Below, in pieces: positions 37,865 to 46,307 of a stretch of 64,000 bases of DNA. Position numbers and translations under genes: made by a program. Origin of the DNA: Roseiarcus sp963764955 (GTDB taxonomy: Bacteria > Pseudomonadota > Alphaproteobacteria > Rhizobiales > Beijerinckiaceae); the NCBI GenBank assembly GCA_963764955.1, contig CAVXVE010000052.1, forward strand, positions 62,001 through 126,000. Direction: 5' to 3'. Within the stretch, counting starts at the first letter, position 1. Each line of letters opens with the position of its first letter. Under the pieces are notes generated by a model. The model saw nothing but the letters and a program-made list of their open reading frames with translations, made no database searches and was not told the origin of the DNA.

Positions 37865-39502
37865 ATGACCCGACGCGCCCGCGACATTGTGCTCGACATC
37901 CTGCGTGACGAGGGGATCACCCACGTCTTCGGCAATCCCGGCTCGACCGAGATGCCGCTTATGGACGCGCTGGTCGACGCGCCCGACATCACCTACGTGC
38001 TGGGCCTTCAGGAAGCGACCGCAGTCGGCATGGCCGACGGCTGGGCGCTGGCCACAGGTCGCGCCGCTTTCGTCAACCTGCATGCGACGGGAGGCTTGGG
38101 CAACGCGATGGGGGTGCTGGTCGCCTCGAAGGCGAGCGAGACGCCGCTCGTCGTCACCGCCGGCCAACAGGACACAAGGCATCTCATGACCGAGCCGTGG
38201 CTCTCGGGCGACCTCGTCGCCCTCGCAGCGCCGGTAACCAAATGGGCGAAGGAATTGCGCCGCGGCGACGATGTCGGTCCCGCGCTCCGTCGCGCCTTCG
38301 GCCTCGCGCGCACTCCCCCGTGCGGTCCGGTGTTCCTGTCGCTGCCGATGGACATCCTTGACCAGGAGGTCAATCACCCGACGCCGCCTGCTTCCGCCCC
38401 GCCGCGGCTCGGGCCGTCCCCCGATGCGGCGCGCCTGGCCGAGAAGCTCGCCGGCCTCGACCCGGAGCGGGTCGTCGTCCTCCTCGGCGACGACCTGCCG
38501 GCCGCGGCCAGCGCGGGCCTCGTCGCCTTCGCTGAAGCCGGCGGATTTCCGGTCTGGGGCACGCAGCTCACGTCGCGCGCCGCGTTTCCGTCCCACCACG
38601 CCTGCTGGGCCGGCGTGCTCAAGCCCGATTTCGCCGACATGCGCGCCCATCTCAAGTCCGCGCAAGCGATCGTGCTGGTCGGCGGACGCGCGTTTGTCGC
38701 CTATCCTTATCGCGAAGCCGAGCCAGTGCCTGAGGGCGTCCCGGTCATGCACATCGCGGACAACCCGGAAGCATTTGGACGCGAGCACGCCGCCGACATC
38801 GCGCTCCTCGGCGATATCAGCCAGACGCTTGCGGCGGTCGCCGTGCGCCTCGCGGAACTCACCGACAAAAATAGGGTCGCGGCGCGGCTCGCCGCGCGCG
38901 CCGGCGCCAGAAGGGCGGAGCGGAAAGCCGCGCGAGCGGCGATTCTCGCCGAAAGCGCGAGCCTGCCGCTCACCCCGGACGCTGCGGTCATGGCCGCGCT
39001 CGACGCGCTGCCTGAGGAGGCGATCATCGCCAACGATTCCGCGGCGACCTTCGGCCGCGTCCAGGATCTCCTGACCACCGAGCCCGGCCGCTACTTCTTC
39101 GCCCGCGGCGGCGTGCTCGGCTGCAGCATGCCGGCAGCCGTCGGGGCGGCGCTCGCGACCAAAGGCTGGGTCGCCTCATTCGTGGGCGATGGCGGGGCGA
39201 TGTATTCGCCGCAGGCTTTGTGGAGCGCCGCGCATTATCGCGCGCGCACGGTCTTCATCGTCTTCAACAATCGCCGATATGGCGTTCTTCAGAACGTCGC
39301 GAAGTCTCTCGGCTACCTGAACGCGAAGAACGGCCGGTTCGTGGGCATGGACCTCGCCGATCCGGCGATCGACTTTCTCTCGCTGGCTGCTTCGATGGGC
39401 GTGCCGGCGGAGCGGGCCAAGGATTGCGACTCGATTGGCGCGGCGGTCGCCCGCGCGCTCGAGCGCAATGGGCCGTCGCTGATCGAAATCCCGATCCGCT
39501 GA
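37865..39502 (+). CDS. Thiamine-diphosphate enzyme, benzoylformate-decarboxylase-like
   Basis: This 545-residue TPP enzyme has three domains: the N-terminal PYR domain (VFGNPGSTEMPLMDALVDAP; LHATGGLGNAMG), the middle domain, and the C-terminal PP domain with the cofactor motif VGDGGAMYSPQALWSAAHYR ARTVFIVFNN. The residues STE and the histidine in LHATGG match the catalytic serine and histidine of benzoylformate decarboxylase, so 2-oxoacid decarboxylation is likely; the exact substrate is uncertain. I start at ATG 37865, after GAAGGA, not at the GTG at 37844. It is the last core gene before the island. Confidence 0.88.
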   Translation: MTRRARDIVLDILRDEGITHVFGNPGSTEMPLMDALVDAPDITYVLGLQEATAVGMADGWALATGRAAFVNLHATGGLGNAMGVLVASKASETPLVVTAGQQDTRHLMTEPWLSGDLVALAAPVTKWAKELRRGDDVGPALRRAFGLARTPPCGPVFLSLPMDILDQEVNHPTPPASAPPRLGPSPDAARLAEKLAGLDPERVVVLLGDDLPAAASAGLVAFAEAGGFPVWGTQLTSRAAFPSHHACWAGVLKPDFADMRAHLKSAQAIVLVGGRAFVAYPYREAEPVPEGVPVMHIADNPEAFGREHAADIALLGDISQTLAAVAVRLAELTDKNRVAARLAARAGARRAERKAARAAILAESASLPLTPDAAVMAALDALPEEAIIANDSAATFGRVQDLLTTEPGRYFFARGGVLGCSMPAAVGAALATKGWVASFVGDGGAMYSPQALWSAAHYRARTVFIVFNNRRYGVLQNVAKSLGYLNAKNGRFVGMDLADPAIDFLSLAASMGVPAERAKDCDSIGAAVARALERNGPSLIEIPIR

Positions 39503-39607
39503 GGCCGCCCAGGGCGCGCCTGACGCTTAGGTAGAGTTACCCATAGACAGCAGCCGCGCCGGCATACACTGTTCACGCACGTCGCGCGCCGAACTTCGAT
39601 TTAGTGT

Positions 39608-40048
39608 GTGTGGGCCTTCGAGCTTGCTGAGTACGGCTATATTGATGCCTGGAAAATAGATGGCAATGATGGCGATGCCTATGTCCTCAAGGACAAGTTG
39701 CGCCAATCATATAATGAGTTCCACAAAGCTCGATATGATGATAAGAAAGAAATTGACCCGACTAAGTTTGGAACGGAATTAGGACGGTTGTTGCCAGCTA
39801 TGCAAGATGACAAGGTTGTGCTGAATAAGGGTCAAGTTGTTTCCATATTGCAGGAAAGTCGGCAGAGAAACAGTGCCATCCTTAAGCAGCGGCCAGATAT
39901 TGGACTGGATTCGACCAAATTGTCGTATTCATATGTTCTTCCATCTTTGTGGGTTTTTCGGAAATTACTAAAGGTGTCGTTAAAGATTGAATATGAGTGG
40001 AACGGTGCGAGCGGGTGGGATTACTGGAATAATCGACCCATGGGATAG
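39608..40048 (+). pseudogene. C-terminal fragment of a phage/plasmid primase-like protein
   Basis: This is a 146-codon reading frame that opens directly after a stop at 39602. The content DAYVLKDKLRQSYNEFHKAR, PTKFGTELGRLLPAMQ and LSYSYVLPSLWVFRK matches the winged tail that ends phage primase/helicase proteins (an 'FG..L..LLP' block and a 'Y.LPSL' end). The ATPase and primase parts are absent, so this is a 5'-truncated relic joined to core DNA near 39550-39605. It marks the left edge of the island. Confidence 0.65.
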
Positions 40049-40608
40049 GTATTGTGGGTATATGCCGAGAAAGCAAGCGTTTGTTCTAGGGGGTGTTCTA
40101 CCCCCGTTCCGACAAAAAATATCGGATGTATTAACGATTTCAGTTGGTTACGGGGGCCACGCCCATTGTTCTACCCCCAGGGTCAAAAAGTCTAAAGTCA
40201 ATGAAATCGTGTCGGACTACTGACAGCAGCTAGAACGGTAGAACACATCCCGAAATATGTAATAACCCCTTGTAATCCTTCTATTAATGTTGTTCTACCC
40301 TATTTGATAACGGGGTAGAACAGGGATAGAACAGATAGAACAAATGGGGCGCTACTCAACAGCGGAATTTTCCGAATTTGAATATACATCTGCTCTGGCG
40401 CGCAGCAATACCCCAAAGCCCACAATCCATCGCCCAATACCACCTACACTGGCGCGCATCTATAGCACATGAACCATGGCCTATAGCTTCTGGACCCTCG
40501 TTTTATCATCCACACCACTCTACCGTGGCCGAGTAATGGATTGTTACTAGACGTTAAATGGGTATTGTCCTATAGGATTCTGGATAACTCGCGATAAGGG
40601 AGTGTGTT
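40049..40608. other. Intergenic with TTCTACC/GGTAGAA repeat array
   Basis: No gene is seen. At least eight copies of GTTCTACC-type words or their complement lie in 40083-40341; the second half (40342-40608) shows only short GGCGCGCA words. Confidence 0.7.
40083..40341. repeat. Iteron-like TTCTACC array
   Basis: GTTCTAGGGGG at 40083, GTTCTACCCCC at 40095 and 40168, TAGAAC at 40231, GGTAGAAC at 40237, GTTCTACCC at 40292, GGGGTAGAAC at 40312, GGATAGAAC at 40324 and GATAGAAC at 40334. Both orientations occur. The position next to a primase fragment recalls a replication origin or repressor operator. Confidence 0.7.
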
Positions 40609-40941
40609 ATGAAATCGTACAGAGTAGCCTTTACTAAAACTGAGACTGCGATTCTCGTTGTAGAAGCAGAAGATGATGAAGCGCTAAAGCGCCTATTGGT
40701 AGAAGAGCTAGTAGAAATGATGCCGACATACGAACAAACTGGTCCTAATAGCTTTAACACGCTACTGCCTACAGCTTCTACACTAAAATCTGAGTTAGAT
40801 GCTAAATGGCATTCTCCCACATACGCGGTAAAGTACGTGGACGAACACATGGTTGCTGGTAAAACATATTGCAAAACTGACGATCCGATTGCAAAAGAGA
40901 TTATGGAAATAAAAAGACAACGTGATCTTAGCGGCGTTTAA
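40609..40941 (+). CDS. Hypothetical island protein
   Basis: This 110-residue protein starts MKSYRVAFTKTETAILVVEA. It is acidic and mixed alpha/beta in appearance, with EALKRLLVEELVEMMPTYEQ in the middle and a basic tail (EIKRQRDLSGV). Its AT-rich codons differ from the flanking core genes. No family recognised. Confidence 0.6.
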   Translation: MKSYRVAFTKTETAILVVEAEDDEALKRLLVEELVEMMPTYEQTGPNSFNTLLPTASTLKSELDAKWHSPTYAVKYVDEHMVAGKTYCKTDDPIAKEIMEIKRQRDLSGV

Positions 40942-41645
40942 TTAACTGGGGGGGGCGTCGCTGCGCCCTCTTTCTCTGGGCTACAGGCACAAGGCCGCAT
41001 GGCGCGCAACCGGAGACCGCCGGCCACAGTCTCGATACCCAGCTCACAGACGGCTCTGGATCGCGCAGGAGGGCCGTGGACGGTGGAGGATAAGCCCGAG
41101 TAGCTAGGCGACGGGCCACCGACCGTGGACAAAGCTTCTAGCGGCTCTGGACCCCTGCCCCCCGGCTCTCGGCGGGGTTCTGCCCTCATGGCCTCTGCCT
41201 CCGTGGCCTCTGCCTCGTGGCCTCTGCCCTCGTGGCCCGGAGCCGCAGCCCTCCCGGCCCGGAGGCGCGCAGACCCCCACCCAATAATCAATCAATTGCC
41301 GATCTAAAAACGGGAGTTGAAAGTTTCGGGACCAGTCTCCCGGCGATCCGCGCCCTCGTCACTCGTCCAAGGCCACCACCCATGAAGTGATGACCCTCAC
41401 TCGCCGCGCATTAAAACAGAAATGCAAGGCCATGCTAGCTATGTGTTACATTATGTCACTACTTCGCTTGTAACCCATTGTTTGTATTGCGCTTTATGCA
41501 TGGACATGTATGATAATTGTATTCCTGAAGTTCATGACATTCAGAGCGGGCCTCAACCAAGGAAGCCGCTGCCATCGCCTATATAAACGCAGCCATAAGA
41601 TATCATGGAGAGTTCGCTAGGGCGCAACCATCGCCAAAGAAAGAC
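40942..41645. other. Gene-free GC-rich and AT-rich patchwork
   Basis: About 700 bases without a convincing gene. The first 350 bases are GC-rich with a 14-bp tandem repeat (41188-41231). The rest is AT-richer and contains GTAACCCATTG at 41470-41480, the same word as the core of the elements at 4071 and 30725. Confidence 0.6.
41188..41231. repeat. Tandem 14-15-bp repeat, three copies
   Basis: ATGGCCTCTGCCTC, GTGGCCTCTGCCTC and GTGGCCTCTGCCCTC follow one another with at most one base between. Confidence 0.75.
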
Positions 41646-42905
41646 CTATTCTGATGACTTTGGCGGCGGCATTCCAAAGCCACTTCGTGCGCCTTCTAAT
41701 CCACGGCCTCTTGGCGGAGGCATTCCAAAGCCACTTCGCGCGCCTTCCAACCCAGAGCCAATGTCGGTGAGCCATGGAATGTTGGTGTTCCAACTCACAG
41801 AACTGGAAACGTCATTGTTGGCTCTTCCAAGTTCGCCCACCGTCAACTCGATGGATGATAGCTTTTTGGTTAAAGACGATAACTTTTCAGTAAAAGAAGA
41901 CAGTACTTCTGGAATGGGCACTTCTGGAATGAGCACTTCTGGAGACTGGCCTTTACTCTCACTAGGTCTCTTTTTCAAGCTCTCAACCTCACTACTGAGG
42001 CTCTCGATCTCTTTCGTGAAACTCTCGACCTTTTCAGTGAGTTCATCTTGAAGTCGATCAACCTTTTTCGTTTTGATTTCTGTCTCCGAGTTTGCCAGCA
42101 TAAATAGATCTTTTGCCCTTTCCATTCTCTCTTTATACAGCCATTCCATCGTCCTCCACGCGATTACGACAGTGGTCGCCACAGCACCCAGCAGGACGAA
42201 AAAGAATGGGATTGGAGCGTTCAGAATCGCATTGATTTGATCTGTTAGTGGAATCACGAGCCGACCAGCCTCCGAATCACCATGTACCACAACGCGCGAT
42301 CCCCCGTCACCTACAATCCTCTTGCGAAAGCGATTACTCAAATTATTTTGTTCTTCAACGTCAATCTCATTATGACAATCGCATAATATCGTCAACCCTT
42401 TCAAAAATTCAAAGCAGTAGGTCGTTTTCCACTGCCTGTTAAAAACATCTTGATAGTCAATATGTCTATAGAAAAACCCATTCCATGTTCCAGTTGGAAA
42501 CAATTTCTCGCTTTCCTCCTTACAATGAGATCTTTGGCTTTCTAGAATCTTCTGTGGAAAGAGAGTTGCGCCACCATACAATCGCTCTGGTGGACAATAT
42601 GGTTTGTCAGGAAATGTGAAATCAGCTGGCAAACGCAGTACGTCTGGCTTTTCAAAATCCCAATTCCCATAAAACTCGACGTTCTTGGCAGGAGTGGATC
42701 CATAATTAACCATTTTGATACGTATCATATTGCTTTCGAGTGTGGGAGGAGTGGTCGTGAGATCTGCGAGGCCAACGTACGCCCGCAAGCTGCGCCGCTC
42801 ATTATCGCTGGATATCAATGCCTGCCAGCCGCCGAAAGCAGCGGCAGCGGCGGCTGCCAAGAAGCTAAGGGCGATGAACGTGTCTCTTGGCTTTAGTGCC
42901 ATCAC
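41646..42905 (-). CDS. Membrane coiled-coil protein of the island, unknown
   Basis: This 419-residue protein starts MMALKPRDTFIALSFLAAAA with a first transmembrane helix (about 9-27). A mid-size globular region (30-215) follows, with six or more cysteines (CPPERLYGG, HCKEES, YCFEF, LCDCHNE). A second transmembrane helix sits near 235-255 (FFFVLLGAVATTVVIAW). A long coiled coil (275-330, LTEKVESFTKEIESLSSEVE) follows, and a C-terminal exact repeat GLEGARSGFGMPPP occurs twice. The cysteine domain should face the periplasm and the coiled coil the cytoplasm. No family recognised. Confidence 0.75.
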   Translation of the reverse strand: MMALKPRDTFIALSFLAAAAAAAFGGWQALISSDNERRSLRAYVGLADLTTTPPTLESNMIRIKMVNYGSTPAKNVEFYGNWDFEKPDVLRLPADFTFPDKPYCPPERLYGGATLFPQKILESQRSHCKEESEKLFPTGTWNGFFYRHIDYQDVFNRQWKTTYCFEFLKGLTILCDCHNEIDVEEQNNLSNRFRKRIVGDGGSRVVVHGDSEAGRLVIPLTDQINAILNAPIPFFFVLLGAVATTVVIAWRTMEWLYKERMERAKDLFMLANSETEIKTKKVDRLQDELTEKVESFTKEIESLSSEVESLKKRPSESKGQSPEVLIPEVPIPEVLSSFTEKLSSLTKKLSSIELTVGELGRANNDVSSSVSWNTNIPWLTDIGSGLEGARSGFGMPPPRGRGLEGARSGFGMPPPKSSE

Positions 42906-43028
42906 GCGTCCCTGTTGGAATCACTTACCACACATGTATCACGGCCTCCGATCCATGGTCAAAACAATGGGTGCGCAACCATATCTCTGGGGCGCAACCA
43001 AGATTAACTGGCCCAAACGCCAGAATCA

Positions 43029-43056
43029 CCTATGAGAGCGCAAACTCTTTCATAGG
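43029..43056 (+). promoter_or_regulatory. Hairpin overlapping a ribosome binding site
   Basis: CCTATGA (43029-43035) pairs with TCATAGG (43050-43056), with inner GAG/CTC pairing. The right arm shares its AGG with the AGGAG ribosome binding site of the TTG-started gene at 43065, so folding would hide it. Confidence 0.55.
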
Positions 43057-43064
43057 AGCAGTCA

Positions 43065-43418
43065 TTGTCCACCGTTCTAGAGAAACTGAAGGCCCTAGAT
43101 GCGCAGCGCGCCCAGCTTCTAGAGGGTGCAAAGAAGGAGGCCCTGGAAAGCGCCGAGAAGGCCATGGCCGAGCTTACCGCACTCGGCTTCCACTACAGCC
43201 TGGTTGAGGGCGCAACAGCATCGACAACACTACCAGCAAGAGCGCCGCGTAAGGCCGCCGCTCGCGCTGCAAAGCGCCAACCAAGAGACATCGCCTGCCC
43301 GATCTGCGAGTTCAAAACGACTCCGCATCACGATGGCCGGATGCATAGGTCACAAAAGGCCAAACATCCATTCAGTGTCGAGGAACTGATGGAAAGGCAT
43401 CTCACCAAGGTTGGGTAG
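43065..43418 (+). CDS. Small zinc-finger/coiled-coil protein
   Basis: This 117-residue protein starts at TTG 43065 behind AGGAG at ideal spacing. The N-terminal helix MSTVLEKLKALDAQRAQLLE GAKKEALESAEKAM is coiled-coil-like, followed by a basic Ala-rich linker and a CPICEFKTTPHHDGRMH segment that could bind zinc (C-x2-C ... H-H). Similar short H-NS- or DNA-binding-like proteins occur in related genomes. It may be a nucleoid-type regulator of the island. Confidence 0.7.
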   Translation: MSTVLEKLKALDAQRAQLLEGAKKEALESAEKAMAELTALGFHYSLVEGATASTTLPARAPRKAAARAAKRQPRDIACPICEFKTTPHHDGRMHRSQKAKHPFSVEELMERHLTKVG

Positions 43419-43517
43419 ACGCCCAATTGGGTACAATTTAGCGCTTGTTCCCCGTGCAGGTCTAGTAATTACCCAATTGGTATTGGCATCCACTGTTCGA
43501 AAAAGGCGCGATCACAA

Positions 43518-44112
43518 TTGGAGACGACAACGGCAACCGTGGTAGATGTTGCTTTAAGATGGCATAAAATTATCTGGAGACCCGGTGAGTCTTGGGCGAA
43601 AATAACCTTGCCAAGATTGAACGAATACGGTTTAACCCGGGCCGATTTAAGCAGTAGCGTATATGTGATTAGATTGAGCGGCGAATATTGCATCCGTTAT
43701 CCCAAAGGGCACTCACCGACTATCTATATCGGGGAAGGTGTGTTTCCATTTAGAATTCACTCGCACCGATCATGGATTCTGGAACTTAAGGATCTCGTGA
43801 AGGACTTTCCAGTTCAAATAAGAATCGCGGTACCATCAGTAAAGAATTGTACGTTGACTCATAGAGACTGTGAAGCAGCGCTATTGCTTCGATTTAGGGA
43901 CAAGTTTGGATCGAACTCCGTTGTGGAATAAGCAATTCGAGAAACGCCTCTGCCTAAGTTACAGGTATAACCTTAGGCAGATGGATAGAGCTATTTGCAT
44001 CGGCAAGAGCACGAAATACAAATGGGAGCTTCGGCCGATGAAGGCGTCCCATTTCTATGATGTTTACAATCAACCTCGTGATATGCGGTGCCTCCAGTCG
44101 ATGGGTCTGTAA
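43518..44112 (+). CDS. GIY-YIG-like nuclease domain protein, frame broken near 43911
   Basis: The first part reads SSVYVIRLSGEYCIRYPKGH SPTIYIGEGVFPFRIHSHRS, which fits a GIY-YIG core (VYVIR ... IYIGEG ... R..H). After a one-base shift near 43911 (TTTGGATCGAACTCC) the frame continues TPLWNKQFEKRLCLSYRYNL and ends at 44112. Together they give about 197 residues with no accessory domain. Mobile-element GIY-YIG proteins act as nucleases; the shift may be an error or a real inactivation. Start ATG 43518. Confidence 0.6.
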
Positions 44113-44126
44113 ATAGGAAAATTAAG

Positions 44127-44225
44127 ATGACGATTGAAAACGGGGCTGAACACGGTATAGGTGATACATTGCTTGCCCCTCAGCAAAGCGTTGATTTTCA
44201 GATTACTAGAGATAGTTTGTTGTAA
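44127..44225 (+). CDS. Very short open reading frame (32 codons)
   Basis: ATG at 44127 encodes MTIENGAEHGIGDTLLAPQQ and ends at TAA 44225, directly behind the GIY-YIG-like gene and overlapping the 3' end of the gene at 44198. AGGA lies ahead of the start. Size and support are weak. Confidence 0.25.
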   Translation: MTIENGAEHGIGDTLLAPQQSVDFQITRDSLL

Positions 44226-44524
44226 ACAGGGTGCCATTTAATCGTTCCTTGGATAATGCTCTTGCTTTCAGAACCTGGCGGAACAATAATGTCTATATTG
44301 CTTGTCTGATGTCTTAAACACTCAAGGTATGCGTCAAACCGAAGTTTGGGCAGATAGGAAGATAAGATAGACATTCGATCAGACCGCCGTAGTTCATATC
44401 TAGTGTCGAGCGAAAATCTGGATGACAGAGCTTTCGCATCGTCAAAATCCATGGTAGTATCACCATATTTGAAACGAAGAGAATTCTCATCCTTCTTCTC
44501 AACGCTTTCAGACACCGAGTTCAC
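44198..44524 (-). CDS. Hypothetical island protein
   Basis: This 108-residue protein contains RFKYGDTTMDFDDAKALSSR, DRMSILSSYLPKLRFDAYLE and a C-terminal SKSIIQGTIKWHPVYNKLSL. It is probably a soluble alpha/beta fold. AT-rich codons and the opposite strand to its neighbours suggest an independent cargo gene. Not recognised. Confidence 0.5.
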   Translation of the reverse strand: MNSVSESVEKKDENSLRFKYGDTTMDFDDAKALSSRFSLDTRYELRRSDRMSILSSYLPKLRFDAYLECLRHQTSNIDIIVPPGSESKSIIQGTIKWHPVYNKLSLVI

Positions 44525-44681
44525 ATAAGAGAGCCATGTTTGAATCGAACTGTCATACGTCGTTATATTGTTCTGTAATATTTCTAGAGGCTTGCACTCC
44601 TCGCCATAGGCCGCCTTAATTAGAGCAAGCGGACAACATATACCTCATTCGCCGAATCAAATCGCACTATCGGCTGATATC

Positions 44682-45095
44682 GTGGCGGCTTACGTCGCTC
44701 ATAATTCTGTCCCGCGGGGTGACCTTGCCGATTTGATACACTCGGTTCACGCGGCCCTTTCGAAGCTTGGTGCTGTGACCACTGTTTCTGAGCCCGAGGC
44801 ACTGCTACCCGCGGTATCCATTCGGAGATCCATCACACCAGCCTATCTAATTTGTCTGTATGACGGGAAGAGATTTAAATCGTTGAGGCGCCATCTCGCG
44901 TCTCACGGAATGACCCCGGACCAGTACAGGGAAAAGTGGAACCTGCGTGAAGACTATCCGATGGTGGCTCCTGATTATGCTGCCACGAGGTCAGCACTCG
45001 CGAAGAAAATCGGCCTCGGGCAGTTCCGCAAGGAAAGTGGGAACCGAAAATCGGGGCGGACGCCCAAGGCGGTCGTGGAGAAAGCTGAGTCGTAG
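44682..45095 (+). CDS. MucR/Ros-family zinc-finger regulator
   Basis: This 137-residue regulator matches MucR: VAAYVAHNSVPRGDLADLIH near the N-terminus, then the zinc-finger-like segment YLICLYDGKRFKSLRRHLAS and MTPDQYREKWNLREDYPMVA PDYAATRS, the AT-rich-DNA-binding C-terminus. The usual MucR N-terminus extends further; here GTG 44682 is used, and the upstream in-frame codons QIALSADI follow an ATA (44640) where ATG would be expected. It probably silences or activates AT-rich island genes. Confidence 0.88.
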   Translation: MAAYVAHNSVPRGDLADLIHSVHAALSKLGAVTTVSEPEALLPAVSIRRSITPAYLICLYDGKRFKSLRRHLASHGMTPDQYREKWNLREDYPMVAPDYAATRSALAKKIGLGQFRKESGNRKSGRTPKAVVEKAES

Positions 45096-45133
45096 AGGCG
45101 AAAATGGAGCCAGGGAAACAATGAGGCTCACCA

Positions 45134-45361
45134 ATGAACTATCACGACAGACTCACGGACAGAGAACGTATTCGTATCCATGCCCAGACTAAGCATGAAC
45201 AACTCAAGGCTGAGGCAATTGATATTCTTATTGACGCGGTACATCGGCAAATGTGCGATGGCGCAACGGTATCGTTTGATCATAATCTAGCTAATAAAAT
45301 CGAAAAGCTCATCGTCGGCGACATGCCACGGGCAAAAATCCATCGCCCTGGTAAGGACTGA
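45134..45361 (+). CDS. Small hypothetical protein
   Basis: This 75-residue charged helical protein starts MNYHDRLTDRERIRIHAQTK. It contains AEAIDILIDAVHRQMCDGAT and a basic end. It follows the MucR gene by 38 bases on the same strand and may be co-transcribed. No family recognised. Confidence 0.5.
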   Translation: MNYHDRLTDRERIRIHAQTKHEQLKAEAIDILIDAVHRQMCDGATVSFDHNLANKIEKLIVGDMPRAKIHRPGKD

Positions 45362-45685
45362 GATTTATTCATTTATTTCATTGCGCAGCCGGAAAGAAAG
45401 ACACGTCATAAACGCGTAGACTTAAGTTTTAGAAGGCCCTGAACGGGGTCTTTCGCCCATCGCACTCCGCGCGACCTCAACTTTCGACACTCTTGCCACC
45501 ATTCGTGCTCCGCCTTCCTTCCTCGGCCACCTCTACCCTTCCATCGCGAAGGTTTGGCGCGATCTAGCAGCCGATTGGCCTGAACTAGCAAGACTCCCAA
45601 CGCTCAGTTTCCTACCAACACGTTAACGAACGAGCGAGCGCTTCACAGCGCCGCTTCAGACACTCTCGAAGAAACGATTAATGCC

Positions 45686-45943
45686 ATGTCAACCAAATAC
45701 GAGGATAACTTCGGTTTCTATTGCATCGATGATGATGATCCAGAAGAATTAGAATTCTTCTGCCATATCAGGGCACAAAGCGCGCCAACAATATGCGCAC
45801 GCTGCAATCAGAAAGTGCGATTGCTGGAGCACATCAAAATATGCGCAACGTGTTCACAAGCGCTCGAATACGGTGCGCCGTCAGATCCAGCTTGGGTCGT
45901 TCCTAATCTTTGGTCAATAGTGAGGCGTGGGGTTCGCTCGTAG
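45686..45943 (+). CDS. Small zinc-ribbon protein
   Basis: This 85-residue protein starts MSTKYEDNFGFYCIDDDDPE. A C-x2-C...C-x2-C ribbon (TICARCNQKVRLLEHIKICATCSQAL) follows an acidic N-terminus. Short zinc ribbons of this kind occur in rhizobial accessory regions. Partner and role unknown. Confidence 0.6.
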   Translation: MSTKYEDNFGFYCIDDDDPEELEFFCHIRAQSAPTICARCNQKVRLLEHIKICATCSQALEYGAPSDPAWVVPNLWSIVRRGVRS

Positions 45944-46036
45944 TGTGACGCGCGTCATAGCCGGAAGCCTAGACATATGCAGAATCCCTCTGGAATTCAT
46001 TCGTGGAAATTTCGCCTAGTATCCGAGGTTAGTAAG

Positions 46037-46237
46037 ATGAGCGTACCGCTGAAGGCTACCAACTTTCACACGACAGAGCGTCTTCTGGAGCTTGCTCTCA
46101 CAATGCTTGAAAATGCGAGGCGTGAACAAAATAATGAGCAATTGCCAGCGAACAATTGGCTGACAAATAACTTTAGTCTCGAAATCATTCGCGCAAAGGT
46201 GGCGGCCAATAAGGCTAACGCTATCATCAACGTCTAG
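46037..46237 (+). CDS. Small hypothetical protein
   Basis: This 66-residue protein starts MSVPLKATNFHTTERLLELA. It is helical, with LTMLENARREQNNEQLPANN and a C-terminal helix. I use ATG 46037 rather than the upstream ATG 45977. No family recognised. Confidence 0.4.
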   Translation: MSVPLKATNFHTTERLLELALTMLENARREQNNEQLPANNWLTNNFSLEIIRAKVAANKANAIINV

Positions 46238-46307
46238 GTGAGAAACGTGCCATAGCTGCGTGAGGCGTGACTTGACGTGTTCAATCGCATGCCGAAGGAA
46301 TAAGAAA

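Noticed and set aside
39500..39620. tRNA gene as island insertion site
   Set aside because: No cloverleaf or T-loop motif found at either island edge.
39882..40076. Minus-strand frame MLSRHIPTIPIPWVDYSSNP
   Set aside because: It is antisense to the primase fragment, and its end falls inside that gene with no start signal.
40083..40341. TTCTACC array as a CRISPR
   Set aside because: Repeats are 6-11 bases, irregularly spaced and in both orientations; no spacers and no cas genes.
41125..41307. Open frame MDKASSGSGPLPPG in the GC-rich patch
   Set aside because: Low-complexity translation of a tandem repeat, no start signal, no similarity to known proteins that I can see.
45406..45600. Minus-strand frame MGVLLVQANRLLDRAKPSR
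   Set aside because: Basic, low-quality composition without start signal or recognisable pattern; not distinguishable from chance.
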